Origin: Sphagnum compactum
Lineage: Eukaryota > Bryophyta > Sphagnopsida > Sphagnales
Assembly (NCBI GenBank): GCA_965153455.1
Contig: OZ234498.1
Coordinates: 18,228,001-18,292,000 of the forward strand
Length of the DNA stretch: 64,000 nucleotides
Reading direction: 5' to 3'
The notes under the pieces were generated by a model. The model had not been told where the DNA came from. It ran no database searches and saw only the letters and a program-made list of their open reading frames with translations. Positions 12,094 to 25,637 of this stretch are shown here, in pieces. Each line of letters opens with the position of its first letter. Within the stretch, counting starts at the first letter, position 1. The translations under genes and the position numbers were made by a program.

Positions 12094-12787
12094 GGGGGGG
12101 GGGGGTGCGGGGTTGCCAGGCAGCGATGGAGATAATAAAATGGCAGGAATTAATTAAGTTTGGGTGGCGCGGGGGGGGGGATGTCAGGGGCACGTAACTT
12201 GAGCGCCATTCGCTGTTGGGACAGGATTAGACCCACCGCGTTTTGCTGCCGCCTGTAGCAGCATGCGCTTCGACGCTGCTCCTCGTCCTCTGCTGCTGCT
12301 GCTGCTGCTGCTGCTTCTGCTGCTGCATGCCTGCCTGCTTGCCCTGCCTGCCAGCCAGCCAGCCGATCCGTCCGTCCTTCCCATGTGGTGTTGCTTGTCT
12401 CCCTGCCGATTCGCTTCCCTTTGTTGTTGTTGCATCATCTTTTCTCTGCAGGAAGGAAGCTTAAGAAGTTCATCATCAGCTTAGCATAGCATAGCATAGC
12501 GGAGTGGAGCAGAGAGGAGAGAAAAACCAGTTGTCGTTTCCCCCCCTCCCCCCCTTTCCCCCCCCCTCTTTTTTCCAGCTTCAGTGGAGAGAAAAACTAA
12601 AAACCAAGCGGCAACTAACATTACACTAACATCAGCAAATTGTGTGTCGTTTGGGTTTTCTCCTTGTTTGGTTTGGTTTTTTTTGGTTTTGGCTTTGGTG
12701 GTGAGTTTGGGTTTCTTTTTTCTTTTTTCAGCCATGATTTGCTGCTGCTGTAGCAGCATTGGGAACGAGGCGTAAGTTGAGCCAGAG

Positions 12788-15700
12788 ATGAAGAAGTTGC
12801 AGCAAGGAAGTTGGGCGCAGCAGCAGCTGCCTTCTTCTTTATTGTTGTTGTCGCGGATCTTGCTCCTCCTCCTGCAGCTACTGCTCTTCCTGCAGCCAGC
12901 TGTTTGCCGTATTGCTCCTCTTGGGAGAGTAGTAGTTGCAGCGAGGAGGAGTCCGGGTAGTAGTAGTAGTAGTAGTAGTTCTTCGTCGGACGGTTCAAAC
13001 CCAATTGACGTTTTGTTTGTGCGTGGCGGCGGCGGTGATGGTGATGTCGTTGTTGCTCCAGACGCGGCGGATTTTCTCGAGAAGCTGAATGTCAGCTTAC
13101 TGTTGGGGATTGATAGTAGAAGTAGTAGTCTTTGTAGGAGGAGACGGAGCGGCGACGGCGGCGGTGGTCGCAGAAGCAGTTTGGATTCTGTTTTGGGTGG
13201 AGAGCGAGAGAACAATGGAGCGGCAATGCAGTGTTGGAGCGACCATTACATACGTGGGTTTCCGATCGAAAAGCGATCCGTGGACTACTACTGCGCCGGT
13301 GCTGCTTCTGCAGCGCTATCAGTAAAAGCAACAACACAAGGAGGAGAGAAGAAGCAGCAGGAGTTTCCATCAGCCATGACTTTGCAGAAAAATCCCAGTA
13401 TTATTCTAACTCCTTGCTGCGACAGCATTCACGCTTCTTCTTCACCAGCAACCCAATTTCCTTTAAGCCGCAGATCCTTACAGGCAAGTACCCACACTGT
13501 CCAGAGGGACCTTCTCCCCCCACTGTATCTCAATTCCAAAGGAAGAAGAAAAGGCTATAATCAATCCAGTCTGCACTGCTATGGATTTTTCCAGGAGAAA
13601 CATAAAGAAAAGTAAAGCCTGTTGAGAAATTAGGGCTGAATCCATTCAAATGAGCAATTGCAAGAAGAGAAGCGAATTGAAACCAGGACTTGATGGATGG
13701 TTTCACAAAATTGCAGGCACAGACTGGACAAGCCACTGCTGCCACCATGTCTTATTTGGAGTGCAGACGAGGGCATCTATGGCTTGGCTGTGTGAGACTT
13801 GCACTAATTTTCCCCTTGCCTCCTGCAATGTGTCCTAGTTTCCACTGTAGAGCAGCTCCACCCATCTTCAGTATGGGGTCTGCTGCAACACTATTTCTCA
13901 CATGCATGATTAGTTATTTGCTTTTTCTCAACCTCACCCATAAAACTGAAACTGGGACTGCAAAAGATGGGGATACTACTAATAGCAAACCACCTGAACC
14001 AATCAAACCATCTAGCCAATCAACAGCAGGTGTTAGGCTTTGCTGTGCCTTTTGCCAGCCTCAGCATCCTGTGCAAGAGTGCTGGGCCAAAACCATTTTG
14101 CTGAGCCAAACCAACACGTTTTGACTTTTCTTCATCCAAAATTTGCTGTACAGTGCACTGGGTTGGAGTTGCTCTTAAGTCTGCAGGATGATAACTGTCT
14201 CACTGTTATCCAGAATCTGCCAAAATGTATCAATTCTGAAAGATGGTGGACTGGGTTCATGATGAATTCTAGACTAATATTGTCAATAGGAACCAGTTTT
14301 GTTGAGATGCAAGTGCGCATGTGGTGTGCAGGATTGGTGGGAAAACCAAGTGGTGGGTGCACTTGTGTGCATTGCTGGGGTCCTAATGTTGGTCATTGCA
14401 TGCACACACTCAGCCAAAGACAATGCCACTCATGCTGACTTTTTGGATTCCATTGCAAGCTTACCGCCACGGTTTTCTTACACAAAGCTGCAAAAGTCCA
14501 CCAAGAATTTCAGCCGGAAGCTGGGTGATGGTGCCTTTGGTTCTGTTTATGAGGGGTTTCTTCCCAATGGCTTGCGGGTGGCTGTTAAAATGCTGGATAA
14601 GACGTCTGTTCAAGGGGAGAAGCAGTTTAGGGCTGAGGTAGCATCAATGGGTGCCATACGGCATCTCAACTTGGTGCGCTTGCATGGGTTCTGTTCTGAA
14701 GGCTCACACCGCCTGCTTGTGTATGAGTTCATGGCAAATGGCAGTCTTGACAGTTGGCTCTTTGGGAAGAAACGTGGGGAGAAGCTACTAGACTGGGAGC
14801 AGCGCCTCAACATTGCACTGGGCACAGCTAGAGCCCTTGCATATCTGCATGAGGAGTGCAGTGACCATATCATCCATTTGGACGTCAAGCCTGAGAATAT
14901 CCTTCTTGATCACCAATTTTGTCCCAAGGTTAGTGACCACCGGACAAGCAAGATTGTATGTGGTCCTGGTTTGTTTGACCATCATGAGTGCCTACAGAGC
15001 TCTTGAATCTGGTACTCTTTGGGGATTGCTGCAATATTTTGTGACCTTCTAGATTGCTTGTTATGCAGTGCAAGCTATTCTTTAATCTTCCTATGCCATC
15101 TGTGTGATGTGCAAGTGCTCCAAATTAAGTAAATCTTTACAATCACATCTTCTTTTGAGTTCTGGGTCCTTTTGCTTCGAAAATCAGTAACTGTAGTCGT
15201 CAGTCTGCCAGCAGTATACATTTGACATGGCCCACCTTTGTAGAAGACAAGGAAACAAATCTTGATCTGGAATAGGCAGATCTTACTCCAGAGGTACTGA
15301 CAAGGGGTTCTGACATGATTCTCACAGCTATCAGATTTTGGGCTTGCCAAGTTGATGGATAAAGAACAGAGCAGGGTGGTGACAAGCATGCGGGGCACAC
15401 CTGGGTATCTAGCTCCAGAGTGGTTACTGCCACAAGCTGCAGTCACGGCCAAGACAGATGTTTACAGTTTTGGCATGGTGTTGCTAGAGCTAATTAGTGG
15501 ACGTGAAAACACCAACTTCTCACTGGGGAAAGAGCAGTGGTATTTTCCAGCTTGGGCTTTTAAGCTTGTGGGGGAAGGGCGTACTATGGAACTCTTGGAC
15601 AAGCGACTGCATGTGGAGGAGGTGGAGTACTTTCACAAGGACAATGCATTACGTGCAATTCATACAGCACTGCTTTGCATACAGGATGATCCAGTGTTGA

Positions 15701-16368
15701 GGCCCTCCATGAGTCGAGTTGTACACATGCTGCAGGGCCATGTGGAGCCAGAGCCCCTGAATGCCCGGCAGGCAGCTATCCATCCCCCAAGGCGCTTACT
15801 TAGTGCATTCACTGCAAGCAGGAGTGACATGAAAGCTGAGGATGTCCGGTATGAGCCTGCAGCACCTACAGTCCCTTCTTCTGGACCACTTGTACTCCCC
15901 GAGCCTGCTCCAGTCAAGCTTGAATCTTCGACCCCACAAGAGATGGATGCAGGAACTAATCAGGGAGCAGATAAGATGTCACCTCTGCCACCAGTAGCAC
16001 TATCATCATATCAAGGACATCAGTCATCTGGCAATAAGCAGACAAGAATGGTTCAAGCCCATGCTGTAGACACAGGTCAAAATTCTATTCCTCCTTGGCC
16101 AGTCAAAGGGGATGTGATATTGTTACGAGGGCCTGGGGGTGACTTATACGGAGTGGTGAGAGAAGTAAGAGTGCAAACAAAGCAAATGAGACTGGCACTG
16201 CTACACAGAATTGGCTCAGAGTTGAGGTGGAGTGTTTGGGAGGAAGAAACTTTGTGGAGGCACTGGAATGAATCCGTCAAGACGCTTGACTTCTGGGTTG
16301 TTGTGCGTTGGTCCACCATCCCAGGACGTGGGATTGAAAAATTTCCTGTGGAATGGATGGCAAGATAA
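12788..16368 (+). CDS. SD2-5-like receptor serine/threonine kinase with atypical ectodomain and C-terminal module
   Basis: Proposed exons 12788-13483, 14332-14928 and 15328-16368, all joined in phase 0, give 777 residues. Intron 1 would use a GC donor (CAG/GCAAGT); intron 2 is GT-AG. The start is the first ATG after an in-frame TAA at 12773. Residues 1-41 form a leucine-rich signal peptide. Residues 42-236 have no lectin, PAN or LRR signature and contain poly-Ser from a microsatellite. A transmembrane helix spans about 239-256. The kinase (about 291-565) has GDGAFGSVYEG, the VAVKML lysine, HLDVKPEN (non-RD) and SDFGLAK, and is closest to the G-type lectin SD2-5 group. After the kinase comes a Pro/Ser-rich linker and an 89-residue C-terminal segment (689-777, GDVILLRG to FPVEWMAR) that looks like a folded beta-rich module. 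The kinase is certain; the first exon and its GC-AG join are less so. Intron 1 holds a MITE. Confidence 0.78.
13850..14174. mobile_element. MITE copy 1 (GAGCA(G/A)CTCC ends) in intron 1 of the kinase gene
   Basis: Ends GAGCAGCTCC (13850) and GGAGTTGCTC (to 14174) are inverted repeats. The interior (ACCCATAAAACTGAAA, ACTACTAATAGCAAACCACCT, a CCAATCAA block and TGCTGAGCCAAA) also occurs in the copies at 46437-46657 and 57606-57989. Flanks GTA/TTA hint at a 3-bp TWA-like duplication as in PIF/Harbinger (Tourist) MITEs, but this is not exact. Confidence 0.7.
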
Positions 16369-19300
16369 TAAGAGCTGAGAGGAGCCCTGGGGTTTTTGAC
16401 ACTTACGTTGAGAAAGTTGATGACTACACAAAATGTGCGGTCGTTGTTTACCTCCCAGAAGTGGGTGTGGTGATTACAATATGTTTGGCAGCTTATATCA
16501 GAAGACTCTGCTGATTCCTATAATCAAATAGGTCAATCAATAGTTTTGACCAGGCATTGCTTTGAATTATCCTTCAACCAGCCAAGAGAGATTTATAAGG
16601 GATGATGAACCAACATCAGCTTCGACTTTGGGTCTAGTGTAGCATACTTCATTATTGCAAAGCTGTGCTTCATCACCACTGTTTGTTCATCCCCACATTC
16701 AGTACTGTTGGTTGCAGAAGCTGGAAATAAATTCTGCATAAAGCAGCTATGGATCTGCATGGATGGTCTATTGTTTCACAGGACTGCATTTTATATCACC
16801 CATCTTTCCAAAGGCAATGGTGATATTTTGCCGTAGAGATGGAATTACCCCCTGCTGCTAGTTGGTGCTGCTGTATTCAATGTTATTCCTCATCAATCTG
16901 TATAGAACCCGAACAGTGAGGACATAGGTCTTTGTGTGGAAGTCTCTACGGTCACTGGGCAATTAGCTAAGAGTTCTTTAGCACTGACTATCATGCATAG
17001 ATGTTTCACTCAAGGAGCCAACAATGGGCGTCATTGTCTCATCTTTGTCTTAACATTCTGTGCATCCTCTTCCTATGTGCAGCTTTATAGGTGCAAACAT
17101 TGTCTACAGTTTCAGCTTGTTACTCGCACAGTAAGCCAAACGAGAGAACTGAAAGAGATTTGACAGAAAGTTTAGGACCAGTGCAGGGAATTTTAGCATT
17201 CAGGAGGGCAAGAGCATTTTTACAGATTGCACGGTCGAGGTTCCACAGGTTTTCATTCACTGGACTCTAGAGGTATGCAGTCCTTGAAAGCCCCATTTAG
17301 CTGGTGGACAAATGTTCTAGGTTGGATATAGAATTGAACCGAATTTCTTGTTTTATGATAAACCAAATAACCTGACTAAGATGCATCAAGTTGTGCATCA
17401 AGCAAGCACAACAAAGTGTGCTCCTGCACTAAACATGAATAGCAGTTTGCACTGCTTGTCTGCTTGACTAGCAATTCATCCGCATCATCAACTCATCAAG
17501 TCTTGAAGCAAATTTGCAATACACAACTAGTTATCATTCAGATCATTGGTTGAATCTCTTATCCACAAGAAGCTTTGCTTGTAACAATATACCGTATTTG
17601 CATACAGAACAAACACTTTTATTTTGTGAACCTTGCAACTAATGACCATGCAATGTGGTCAATAAACATTTAGGTGCAATTTATTTTGACCTTGGAGAAG
17701 TGTAAGAGTGATACATGCAAAATGTTGATGAATGTTGTAAAGAACAACCAATTTTAAGATTAGATAGCAATGTTAGTTTTATTATTAATATATAAAGATA
17801 ACATGATTTTTTTTGTAAAAATTGGACTTAACGAAGACTTGGTCCATTCATCATCATTAAACAAACAAATACATGATGTTGCATCTAAGTTCAAGCTTCT
17901 AAACTCTCAAAAAAATCCATCCTATATTCATGTTTCCTTGTTTGAACGACTGCTACCATTCATTAATAATTCGAAAAAGAGTTCAAAACCGTTTCCATTG
18001 ATTGGGTGAATGAGAATTCAAAGTGAAGGAAACCCTCGACTTGAAGGTTGACCATCATCAAAGTATATTCCTTGTCTATTGGCAAGGATACAATGTTAGC
18101 CAACTTAAAATGCGTTTGAAAAGTTGCATGAAACCCACTTATGATAGTCAAGCAAACCCAAGGTCAATCATCATGGAATTTGTTTGCTAAAGAAAAATGA
18201 TGCCATGTAACAAATCACATTCACAATCCCAACATAGGTCATATATTAAGTACTTCAAAACTAATTTATAGACTAAATAAAATATCTCATAATATAGTTC
18301 ACGTAACATAGCTCTTCATTCAAACATGATGTTTGCCCATGATTGTTTCACCTTTCATCAATAACATGGATAAGTTATTCATCATCATCTAATGTGTTGT
18401 TGGATAAATTCATTTATGAATGCTTCATTTTAATGAATGAATTTCATCCAATAGCTTGTTGTTCACAAATGAAGTTCATACATTATTATCTAATTTATAT
18501 TAGATGACATTCACTTGGAATGCCCAAACTTCATCCATCATGGATGAGATTTATTCATGATTGTTCACTTTTGATCAAATAAAATCTATTCATCACCATT
18601 CATCTTTTATCCATAATAAAAATTCAAAAAGGTGTTTCAGAAAATTTCTTGGGGCTTATGGAGGGTTTCTTTAATTATCATCAAACACAAACAAATAAAT
18701 GTAGTCCCCTCATAATTATTTTTATTTATTTAACATTAGTTTGATATACATGACCTTGCACCATAGTCATACTTCACACTTATTCATACCTTGTGTTTTT
18801 AATATGTAAAACACACTTTTTCCCCCACCAATTTTGAGTTTTCACAAAAGTTGAACATGAATAAGTTGTTCATGGTGTTTAATGCACTAATTTTGACCTC
18901 CACTTTGATTGAGCATTTCTACATATTAATGTGGCAAAAGTATTCAACTTGATGTTAAGAGGCATTATGTTTTACAAACTATATGCAACAAGAAGTGACA
19001 TTGTTGAACTCATCCCTTTTGTTCACAATGTTGTATGCATTTGAATTTCCTTTAAAAAATCTTTGTTGTGATCATGATGGTGATGTCACTACCATTCCAT
19101 TGACCATGGGTAATGTTTAAGACAATTGTTTCAATAAACCATTATTACCATAGTTCATTTTTAGCATTATGATTTACAATTATTTGTTATTTTTAACCAT
19201 CCCCCATGACATTCACTTTTTAAAACTATCTTTACTCATTCCTAACAACATTAAAGTTCCTACTTTCCCAATTCAGAATGATAAGTCTCACCGTGCAACA

Positions 19301-22300
19301 TCACAAATGTGTCATGTAGTCTCCTTTTCGCTTGAGTATTAATTTTGTTGCACCATTTTTGTTAACACTCCTTAATTGATTTTATGATATTGGGTCTTCA
19401 AATAGAATCTATGTTATTCGTGTCATCCTTTATCAAAGATTTCTCATGAAAAGATATTAGACACATTATCTCCCTATGATGGGCAACATCCAAATAGCTT
19501 TTGGGATTTTAACTTGTTTTGCTCAACATGCACCAAAGCTTTCTATGATGTTTTTCCCCTCTTTTCAAATCTAACATTTTTTTACAACAATTGATTTTTT
19601 TCCTTTTTAGGTTTTTAGGCATCTTTTAGGTCTAGGGTAATTCAATAGTCCACATGGGTTTCAACCCATCAACAAGATTTGCTCTCCATTTCTATTGTTC
19701 ACATTAGTTTCATTTCAACAACTATCATCATCACCCCAACAACCACTATGAAAAATCATGTATCTAAAAACCTAACTACCATGCAACTATATGTCCTTTT
19801 GCAATTGATGTGCAACCAAGTTACATATTCTTCATAAAAACATGGTGTATCTATAAATAAAATGCCACTTTTGATATTCACGAAGTTCCATATTAATCAC
19901 ATAGTAGTTGCATGGGATATCCCTTTATGATTAGAATATGCATTGTATGTATGATTTTGGTCAATGTATTTTTACTTTATTTTCACGTCACACAAAAGTT
20001 ATCATAGATGAGTATGGTGCAACAAGCATATGGCCCTAAACTATACATTCATGCCACATTAGTGCCTTGTCACCATGGCAAATTCAAATTGGCATGTTCA
20101 TTGCCATGTCATCCATGAGGTCATTATAAGCAATTCTCTTACGATTGGGTTTTGACTATATAGTTTTATGTGGGCCAACAACCAATATGTAACTAAATTT
20201 CAACTTGAAATTTGAAATTTGGGTGTGACATGTAAAAGCAAGTGACATGTTAACATAAGTTAGAAGATCTTCCCCTTTGCATCAATAACCCTCATGTGCC
20301 TATATTTGTTATTAAGAAATACAAGATGAACTAAAACGTGGTCTTTTTTCTAAGTATTTTGTGCACATTTTGGTTGTTTGAAGATGTTAGTGTCGTATTT
20401 GTAAATAATTAAGATTAATGTTTCCTTCTTTGAATTCAATTTCAAATTAGAGATAAGAGGTTGTTGCAAGTCTTATTAAGTGTGTTTTTTTTGTGTGGGA
20501 AACCAAATGAAGACATTAAAAAAAAACAAATGTCAAAACAACTTGATGAAACAAAAGACCAAATATGGTGAAGTCTAATGTTAATATTGTAAGTATGTGT
20601 TGTAGTCTATTTTGAAAATCATCATTGTGTGCAAATATAGGTCGTAGTTTAGTTTGTATCAAGGCACTACCATCATAGAATAATTTTATTTAGGTTGAAT
20701 GGATATCCATATATCTTTTGAACTACAAGGTTATCTATATGTTATTGATTTCATTTTGCAAATGACATTAAATATCATAATATGGTATATTTCAAAAGCA
20801 GACAAAGTGGAATGAATAAATTGTGGCTAATTCCATTCCAACAGAACTGAAAAAATCATGTCACAAAATGGAAATATAATTTAAATGTTTTAGAGGGCAA
20901 AACACAAGTGCAATTTGGAATTGTTCCTAGCCCTTGTGTGTTCCCCTATGTTCCCAAACACAAATTTTTTTTTTGCCATTGTCATTGTGTTCAAGTGGGG
21001 AAGAGGAGAATCATCAACAAATTGGGGAAGGGGGAGGGGGGGAGGGAGTTTGAAAAAAAATTCAAGAAAAAGGAGGGATCGAAAACAAACCAAGTTGCCA
21101 TTGTAGAGTTGCTTTAATTTGCATCCGGCATCTCTTGTTGGCTAGTTTGGCCATCATTCCTTTCACGAAATGTGATTGAGTTCTTCTACAAAGCTATTTG
21201 CTTCCACATCATTTCTCCTTTCCACCCAACCAAACAACCATGTTATGTAATGATGAAAAAGATGAAAATTTCTTGGGCTTGGATTTGGATTATTTGGCCA
21301 CAACTCCTTTGGACTTATTGAATTTGAAACAAATGAGCTTTGTCAATGAATAATAAAATTGACGCTACAATTAGATCTAGCTAGTGTTGGTCATCCTTTA
21401 AGCAACGTTCAAGCTTTTTCAACAATTGAGAGCAATGGCACTTATTGGAACCGTTGGTTGTAATTCTCACCATCAATGGTAGTGTCACTTACTTGTTCAC
21501 CTAATAAGTCATTGCCTAATGAGACTACTTGCATGTTTTCCTATCCTATGCACATTGAGCTTCAAATTAGGAACATAACTTTGTCACACAAAGGCAATAG
21601 GGAGATCTTTCTCTCCCCAAAGCTTTTTTTCAAGCTCCACACCCTCTTCTCACATTGCAAAACACAAGACAAACATTGTGTTTGCATGAGGTACAAAATC
21701 CCATGATAGTTAAAGGAGTCTCATGTTTAGTTTACATGATTAAAATCATGTTTAATTCCAAATTTTCATGAATGTTCAATACAATTTTTTTCAGTGATAA
21801 CCTTATGCATGTCACTTACAAAGTCTGACCATCACCTCCAATTGTTCAACAACAGAAAAAGCGAAGGGGTTTAGTAGTAAGTAAAACCTGGATTGAGGTG
21901 AACAGAGAGGTCCATGAGTTTGTGGCAGATGATGAACAATGAAAGAATTTGTGCAGAACTGTGATGAATCATACTGAGTAAGCTCACAAGTCAAAACTTG
22001 TCCTGCATCACATAGAGAAATAAGAAAAAGTTGTTTTCACCATAGCATTAAACCTGCTGTTTGCATTTCAGCTCATCAGCACATCTCCTGGTACTGCATC
22101 ACATTACAAAAAACAAACTACACACTGGTCTACCAAATGTTGGTGGCATACACATTACAAGGAGACCAGCGGGCCCATCCTTCAGTGGTGGCTTCTACCC
22201 CATAACATAAAAGATAGCTTTTGGAAGTTTCAGCAAAGTTAGAGCACTCACAATAGAAACTCAGTTTTGACTTGCAAACAGCATCACAGATGACATCAAA

Positions 22301-23045
22301 ACTTGCTTCAGATGAGTACACCCAGAGTTATTTAAGACAACCACAGCCATTTTATAAAAGAGCATCTGTATTACACAAGTGTCACAAGTTCTAGTTGACA
22401 GATTCAAAAACTTCTGCGCAACAAAAATTCATTGAGCCTACCAACTAACAGCAGTGTAACCTCTCTAGAAAAATCCTAAGGAGAGAAACATTGGATTGAA
22501 CAAACTAAAATCCTTCAAACTACAACTACCTAGTCAGCCACCAGACTTACCTGCACAAATTCAAAAAGAGCCTTCATCAGTCAACAGACATCATACTAAT
22601 CACACATCAGACATGGCAATTGCTTGTGCAAGACTCAACAGATTTGTGCTTGTACACCAATACTGAGCCTGCAGCCTACAGGCCCTGCCATTAGGACCAA
22701 TTGCCACCTGCTAGGTGGCTATGGGTTGGAACAACCAGTAGACATTTTGACTCATACACCCCTTGGTGGTCAATCCCAGCCAGTAATCAGAACTAAAGTG
22801 TTAAGTCCTTGGAAACTTAGATGAAAATACAAGTCAATTACAATGTCAAAATGGACCTAACAAGGGTGTAACAACACACAATTGTGCTTCTCAGCAGGCT
22901 TTGGCACTCTTCCAGTTTTCAGCATGCAGGTGTTCTACAAGTGGTTCATTAGTTTGAGAAGATGCAACAAACACATCCACCCAGCAGGTCAACGTTACAC
23001 CTAGCCTAGCCCCACATTTTGCTAGACACAAGAAGATGCCCACCT
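16369..23045. other. 3' flank of kinase gene, then AT-rich intergenic sequence
   Basis: From 16,369 to about 17,300 composition stays gene-like and probably includes the kinase 3' UTR. From 17,300 to 21,800 the sequence is AT-rich with no coding region I could support. From about 21,800 to 23,045 composition rises again and likely includes the 3' UTR of the minus-strand SRO gene. No RNA gene was recognised. Confidence 0.45.
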
Positions 23046-25637
23046 CTAATGATGAACATCCAGCAGCTTGAGGATCAGAGACCAAGCTATGCAAAACTTG
23101 GTTCTGTTGGAGGTAGAGATGTCAGAGACTGTATCTTCAACAGCTCTTGTTCCTTTGCCTGCAAACCAAGCCCCTTCCTTCATTGAATACCCAGCCAGAG
23201 GATGTATACTACATTCAGATGCTGAACACCAAGTCAACCCAATCTCAAACCACACATCTGACAAAAAAACTAATACCTTCTGACACTTGTTAAGATGTCG
23301 AATAGCATGGACCAATCGTGCATCTCCAGCAACATCTCGACAAACTTTAATGAGTTGTTCCCGTGGCAACCTCCCAGTCTGGAACCAAAGAAACCTCATC
23401 AGACACTTTCATATGTCAATTCTGAATTCGTGACACTTCCAAGGAGAACTGTTTTATTAACTTGAACTTTCAAACAGTTGTGACCCACCTTAAATGAAAC
23501 ATATTGCTGCTCCAGAAAATAAAGGTCTCCTGGTAACAGTTGCTGCCGCAAAATTTGAAACAGGCAGGGGAATGAGACACAAGGGGATGTTGGACCTGGC
23601 ACATGCTGTTGAATTCCACCCACATGGTCATACCATTCTTCTGATGGCCTTTGTGTCTGCACAAAAAGAACTATATTGAGGCTCACAAACAGCTTCCATC
23701 CCAACCAAGGAGCCAAATTAACTAGTTAAAATATCTCCTATGGAAGCAAAAGCAAGCAGGAAGCACTGTAATCCAGAGCACAACTCAACCAACTGGTATG
23801 AGAACGTGTTAGAAAACTATTGAGCACGTGTTGGGCATCACTCTTGCACAGAGATGTCCCTGTAAGACCCTGTAAAAGATCCTACAGCCACCCAACAGAC
23901 TGACAACAAGGATGGATGCTCAGACCTCATGCTAGAAGGATAAAGTGCCTTGCCCATTCCAAATCATTGACTGACAAAAGTGCTACAGGAAGTGACTTCT
24001 CAGAAGAGATAAACTCAAAGACAGACCTTAATGTAGAGACATGAAGAGGTTACTGGAACTTCATTCCAAGTTCTGGAAATTCCTCTCTGGTTCCCCTTGA
24101 CTTCTGCCATCAAATCTGCCAGCAGCCCACTACAGTTAGCCAGGTGTTTCTGTATGAAACGTAACAGGATAGATGCAGGTACAACAGCTACCTTGCATGA
24201 GTATCTCAATTCAACAACAGGTGCTAGGTCTGACATCCGAAACAGCATGAGATTTCATACATTCAAGCACAGTCCCGTGAAAATAACAACCACCAAACTA
24301 TACGATGATGGAAAAATCAGAAAGCTAGTTCCCTCATCAAGAAGTGTCATATACAAATGCAGAAACTTACTGTGCCATTTAGGGGACAACTTGAAACTGA
24401 CCACATAAAGTGGGAGAATGTGAGTGTTCATGTGAGTACTCCATATAATTAGTCGCTTAGGATCAGACAGGTCATCTACACCTGTGTCAAAATTTTCACT
24501 GCTTGGGTGGAACCGATCAGAGCCTTGTAAAACACGCTCTGCAGTCCCCAATATGACCCTACACAGTAACATGTGTTGCTCTCCATTGTCGTCATTATCT
24601 GCATACACGGCACTATACATAGACAATTCACAAATCAGTCTCATTACATCAGGAGCCCCCACAAAATGCCACTCGATGAACCTCACTTAACAAAGAGCTA
24701 ATCCAGCAAACAGACGTAAGACCCAGCTCAACTGAACAAACAGTAAGTGGCAATATGTCTCGAGGGCATAAGGAATATGTTTTCACCTGACTTCAGCATG
24801 ATTTTCTGGGGCGAGATACACTCCAACACCATAAGCTGAGCCATTCCTTGGTGTCCTAGGCTGTCCAAAGCCATGAAGAATGATCCCTGAAACACCTGCC
24901 TTTGAACTACCATGCCATGCGTACTGCACATTAGCATCACCTCTGTTCTCTCTTGTTAGCTGTTCCTGTCTTTCAAAGGCTTCCTGCCGTGCTTGTCCTT
25001 TGGAACTTGTATCTCTGTAGATCCCTGTTATCAGGACATCTGACCCAAACACACCTAGTCCTTTGATAAGCTTGCCCTTCACATCCATAAATTCCTCCTC
25101 GTTTTCTAGGGAAGGCCATGCAAACTGCACATTAGCATGTCCTTGGGACTGTCTTATCAGTTGTTCTTGTCTTTCAAAGGATTGCCACTGTGCTTCTCCA
25201 GTTATACCAGAGTCTCGATAGATCCCTGGTATTACAGAGTCAGAATCAAACAAACCAAGACCTTTCAAAAGCTTGGCCTTGGCATCTGCAACTTCCTCCT
25301 CACTTTCCAGGGCAGGCTGTTGCTCAGAGATTGCATTCTCCCAAGATAGTGGCCGCACCTCTCTTTGACTAGAATGATTTCCTCTGGTGAATACTCTCTT
25401 GGCAAACCTGCCGTGCAGACAAGTTGGCTTTGTGGAGTCCAGGCTGCTGACGTCCTCAACTCTGGTTCGTTTAATACTTTCCCGTATGCATTGATCTCCA
25501 TTTGCTGGTGCAATTGCAGATAGAGTGGTAACAACCTTGCAACCTTGCTTCCATTTTCGACTGTGTTCAGAACTACTAAAACTATGAGGAGTGGTACTGC
25601 TAGCTGAATTTCCATTGGAACTAACTTCCATTATCAT
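23046..25637 (-). CDS. RCD1/SRO-family protein (PARP-like domain plus RST domain)
   Basis: Proposed minus-strand exons 25637-24787, 24612-24371, 24229-24027, 23656-23489 and 23378-23046 join in consistent phases to 598 residues. SRO proteins are plant nuclear stress and redox regulators that bind transcription factors. The PARP-like domain shows ANVQYAWHGSSKAGVSGI, GFGQPRTPRNG, YGVGVYLAPENH, HMLLCRVILG, FHPSSENFDTGVDDL and IWSTHMNTHILP. The C-terminal RST domain spans exons 4-5 (VSFPCLFQILRQQLLPGDLY, then TGRLPREQLIKVCRDVAGDA). No WWE domain is visible, as in short SRO proteins. Residues 108-174 and 175-241 are a tandem duplication of the entry part of the PARP fold. Whether it has ADP-ribosyltransferase activity is unclear; most characterised SROs are considered inactive. 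Exon 3 (68 residues between the domains) and the final ~70 residues are the least certain parts. The start is the first ATG in the exon. Confidence 0.85.
24915..25316 (-). repeat. Tandem 201-bp duplication encoding two 67-residue half-modules in the SRO gene
   Basis: Unit 1 is 25316-25116 and unit 2 is 25115-24915. Both encode P(A/S)LE(S/N)EEE, K(L/I)KGLG, GIYRD, FERQEQL and ANVQ(F/Y)AW. Aligned by eye without gaps, about 40 of 67 residues are identical. Only unit 2 is followed by the HGSS core of the PARP fold. Confidence 0.9.

Noticed and set aside
12481-13215. 244-residue open frame on the minus strand
   Set aside because: Low-complexity Leu/Pro/Ser/Lys-rich translation of microsatellite and pyrimidine tracts, antisense to the kinase signal-peptide exon.
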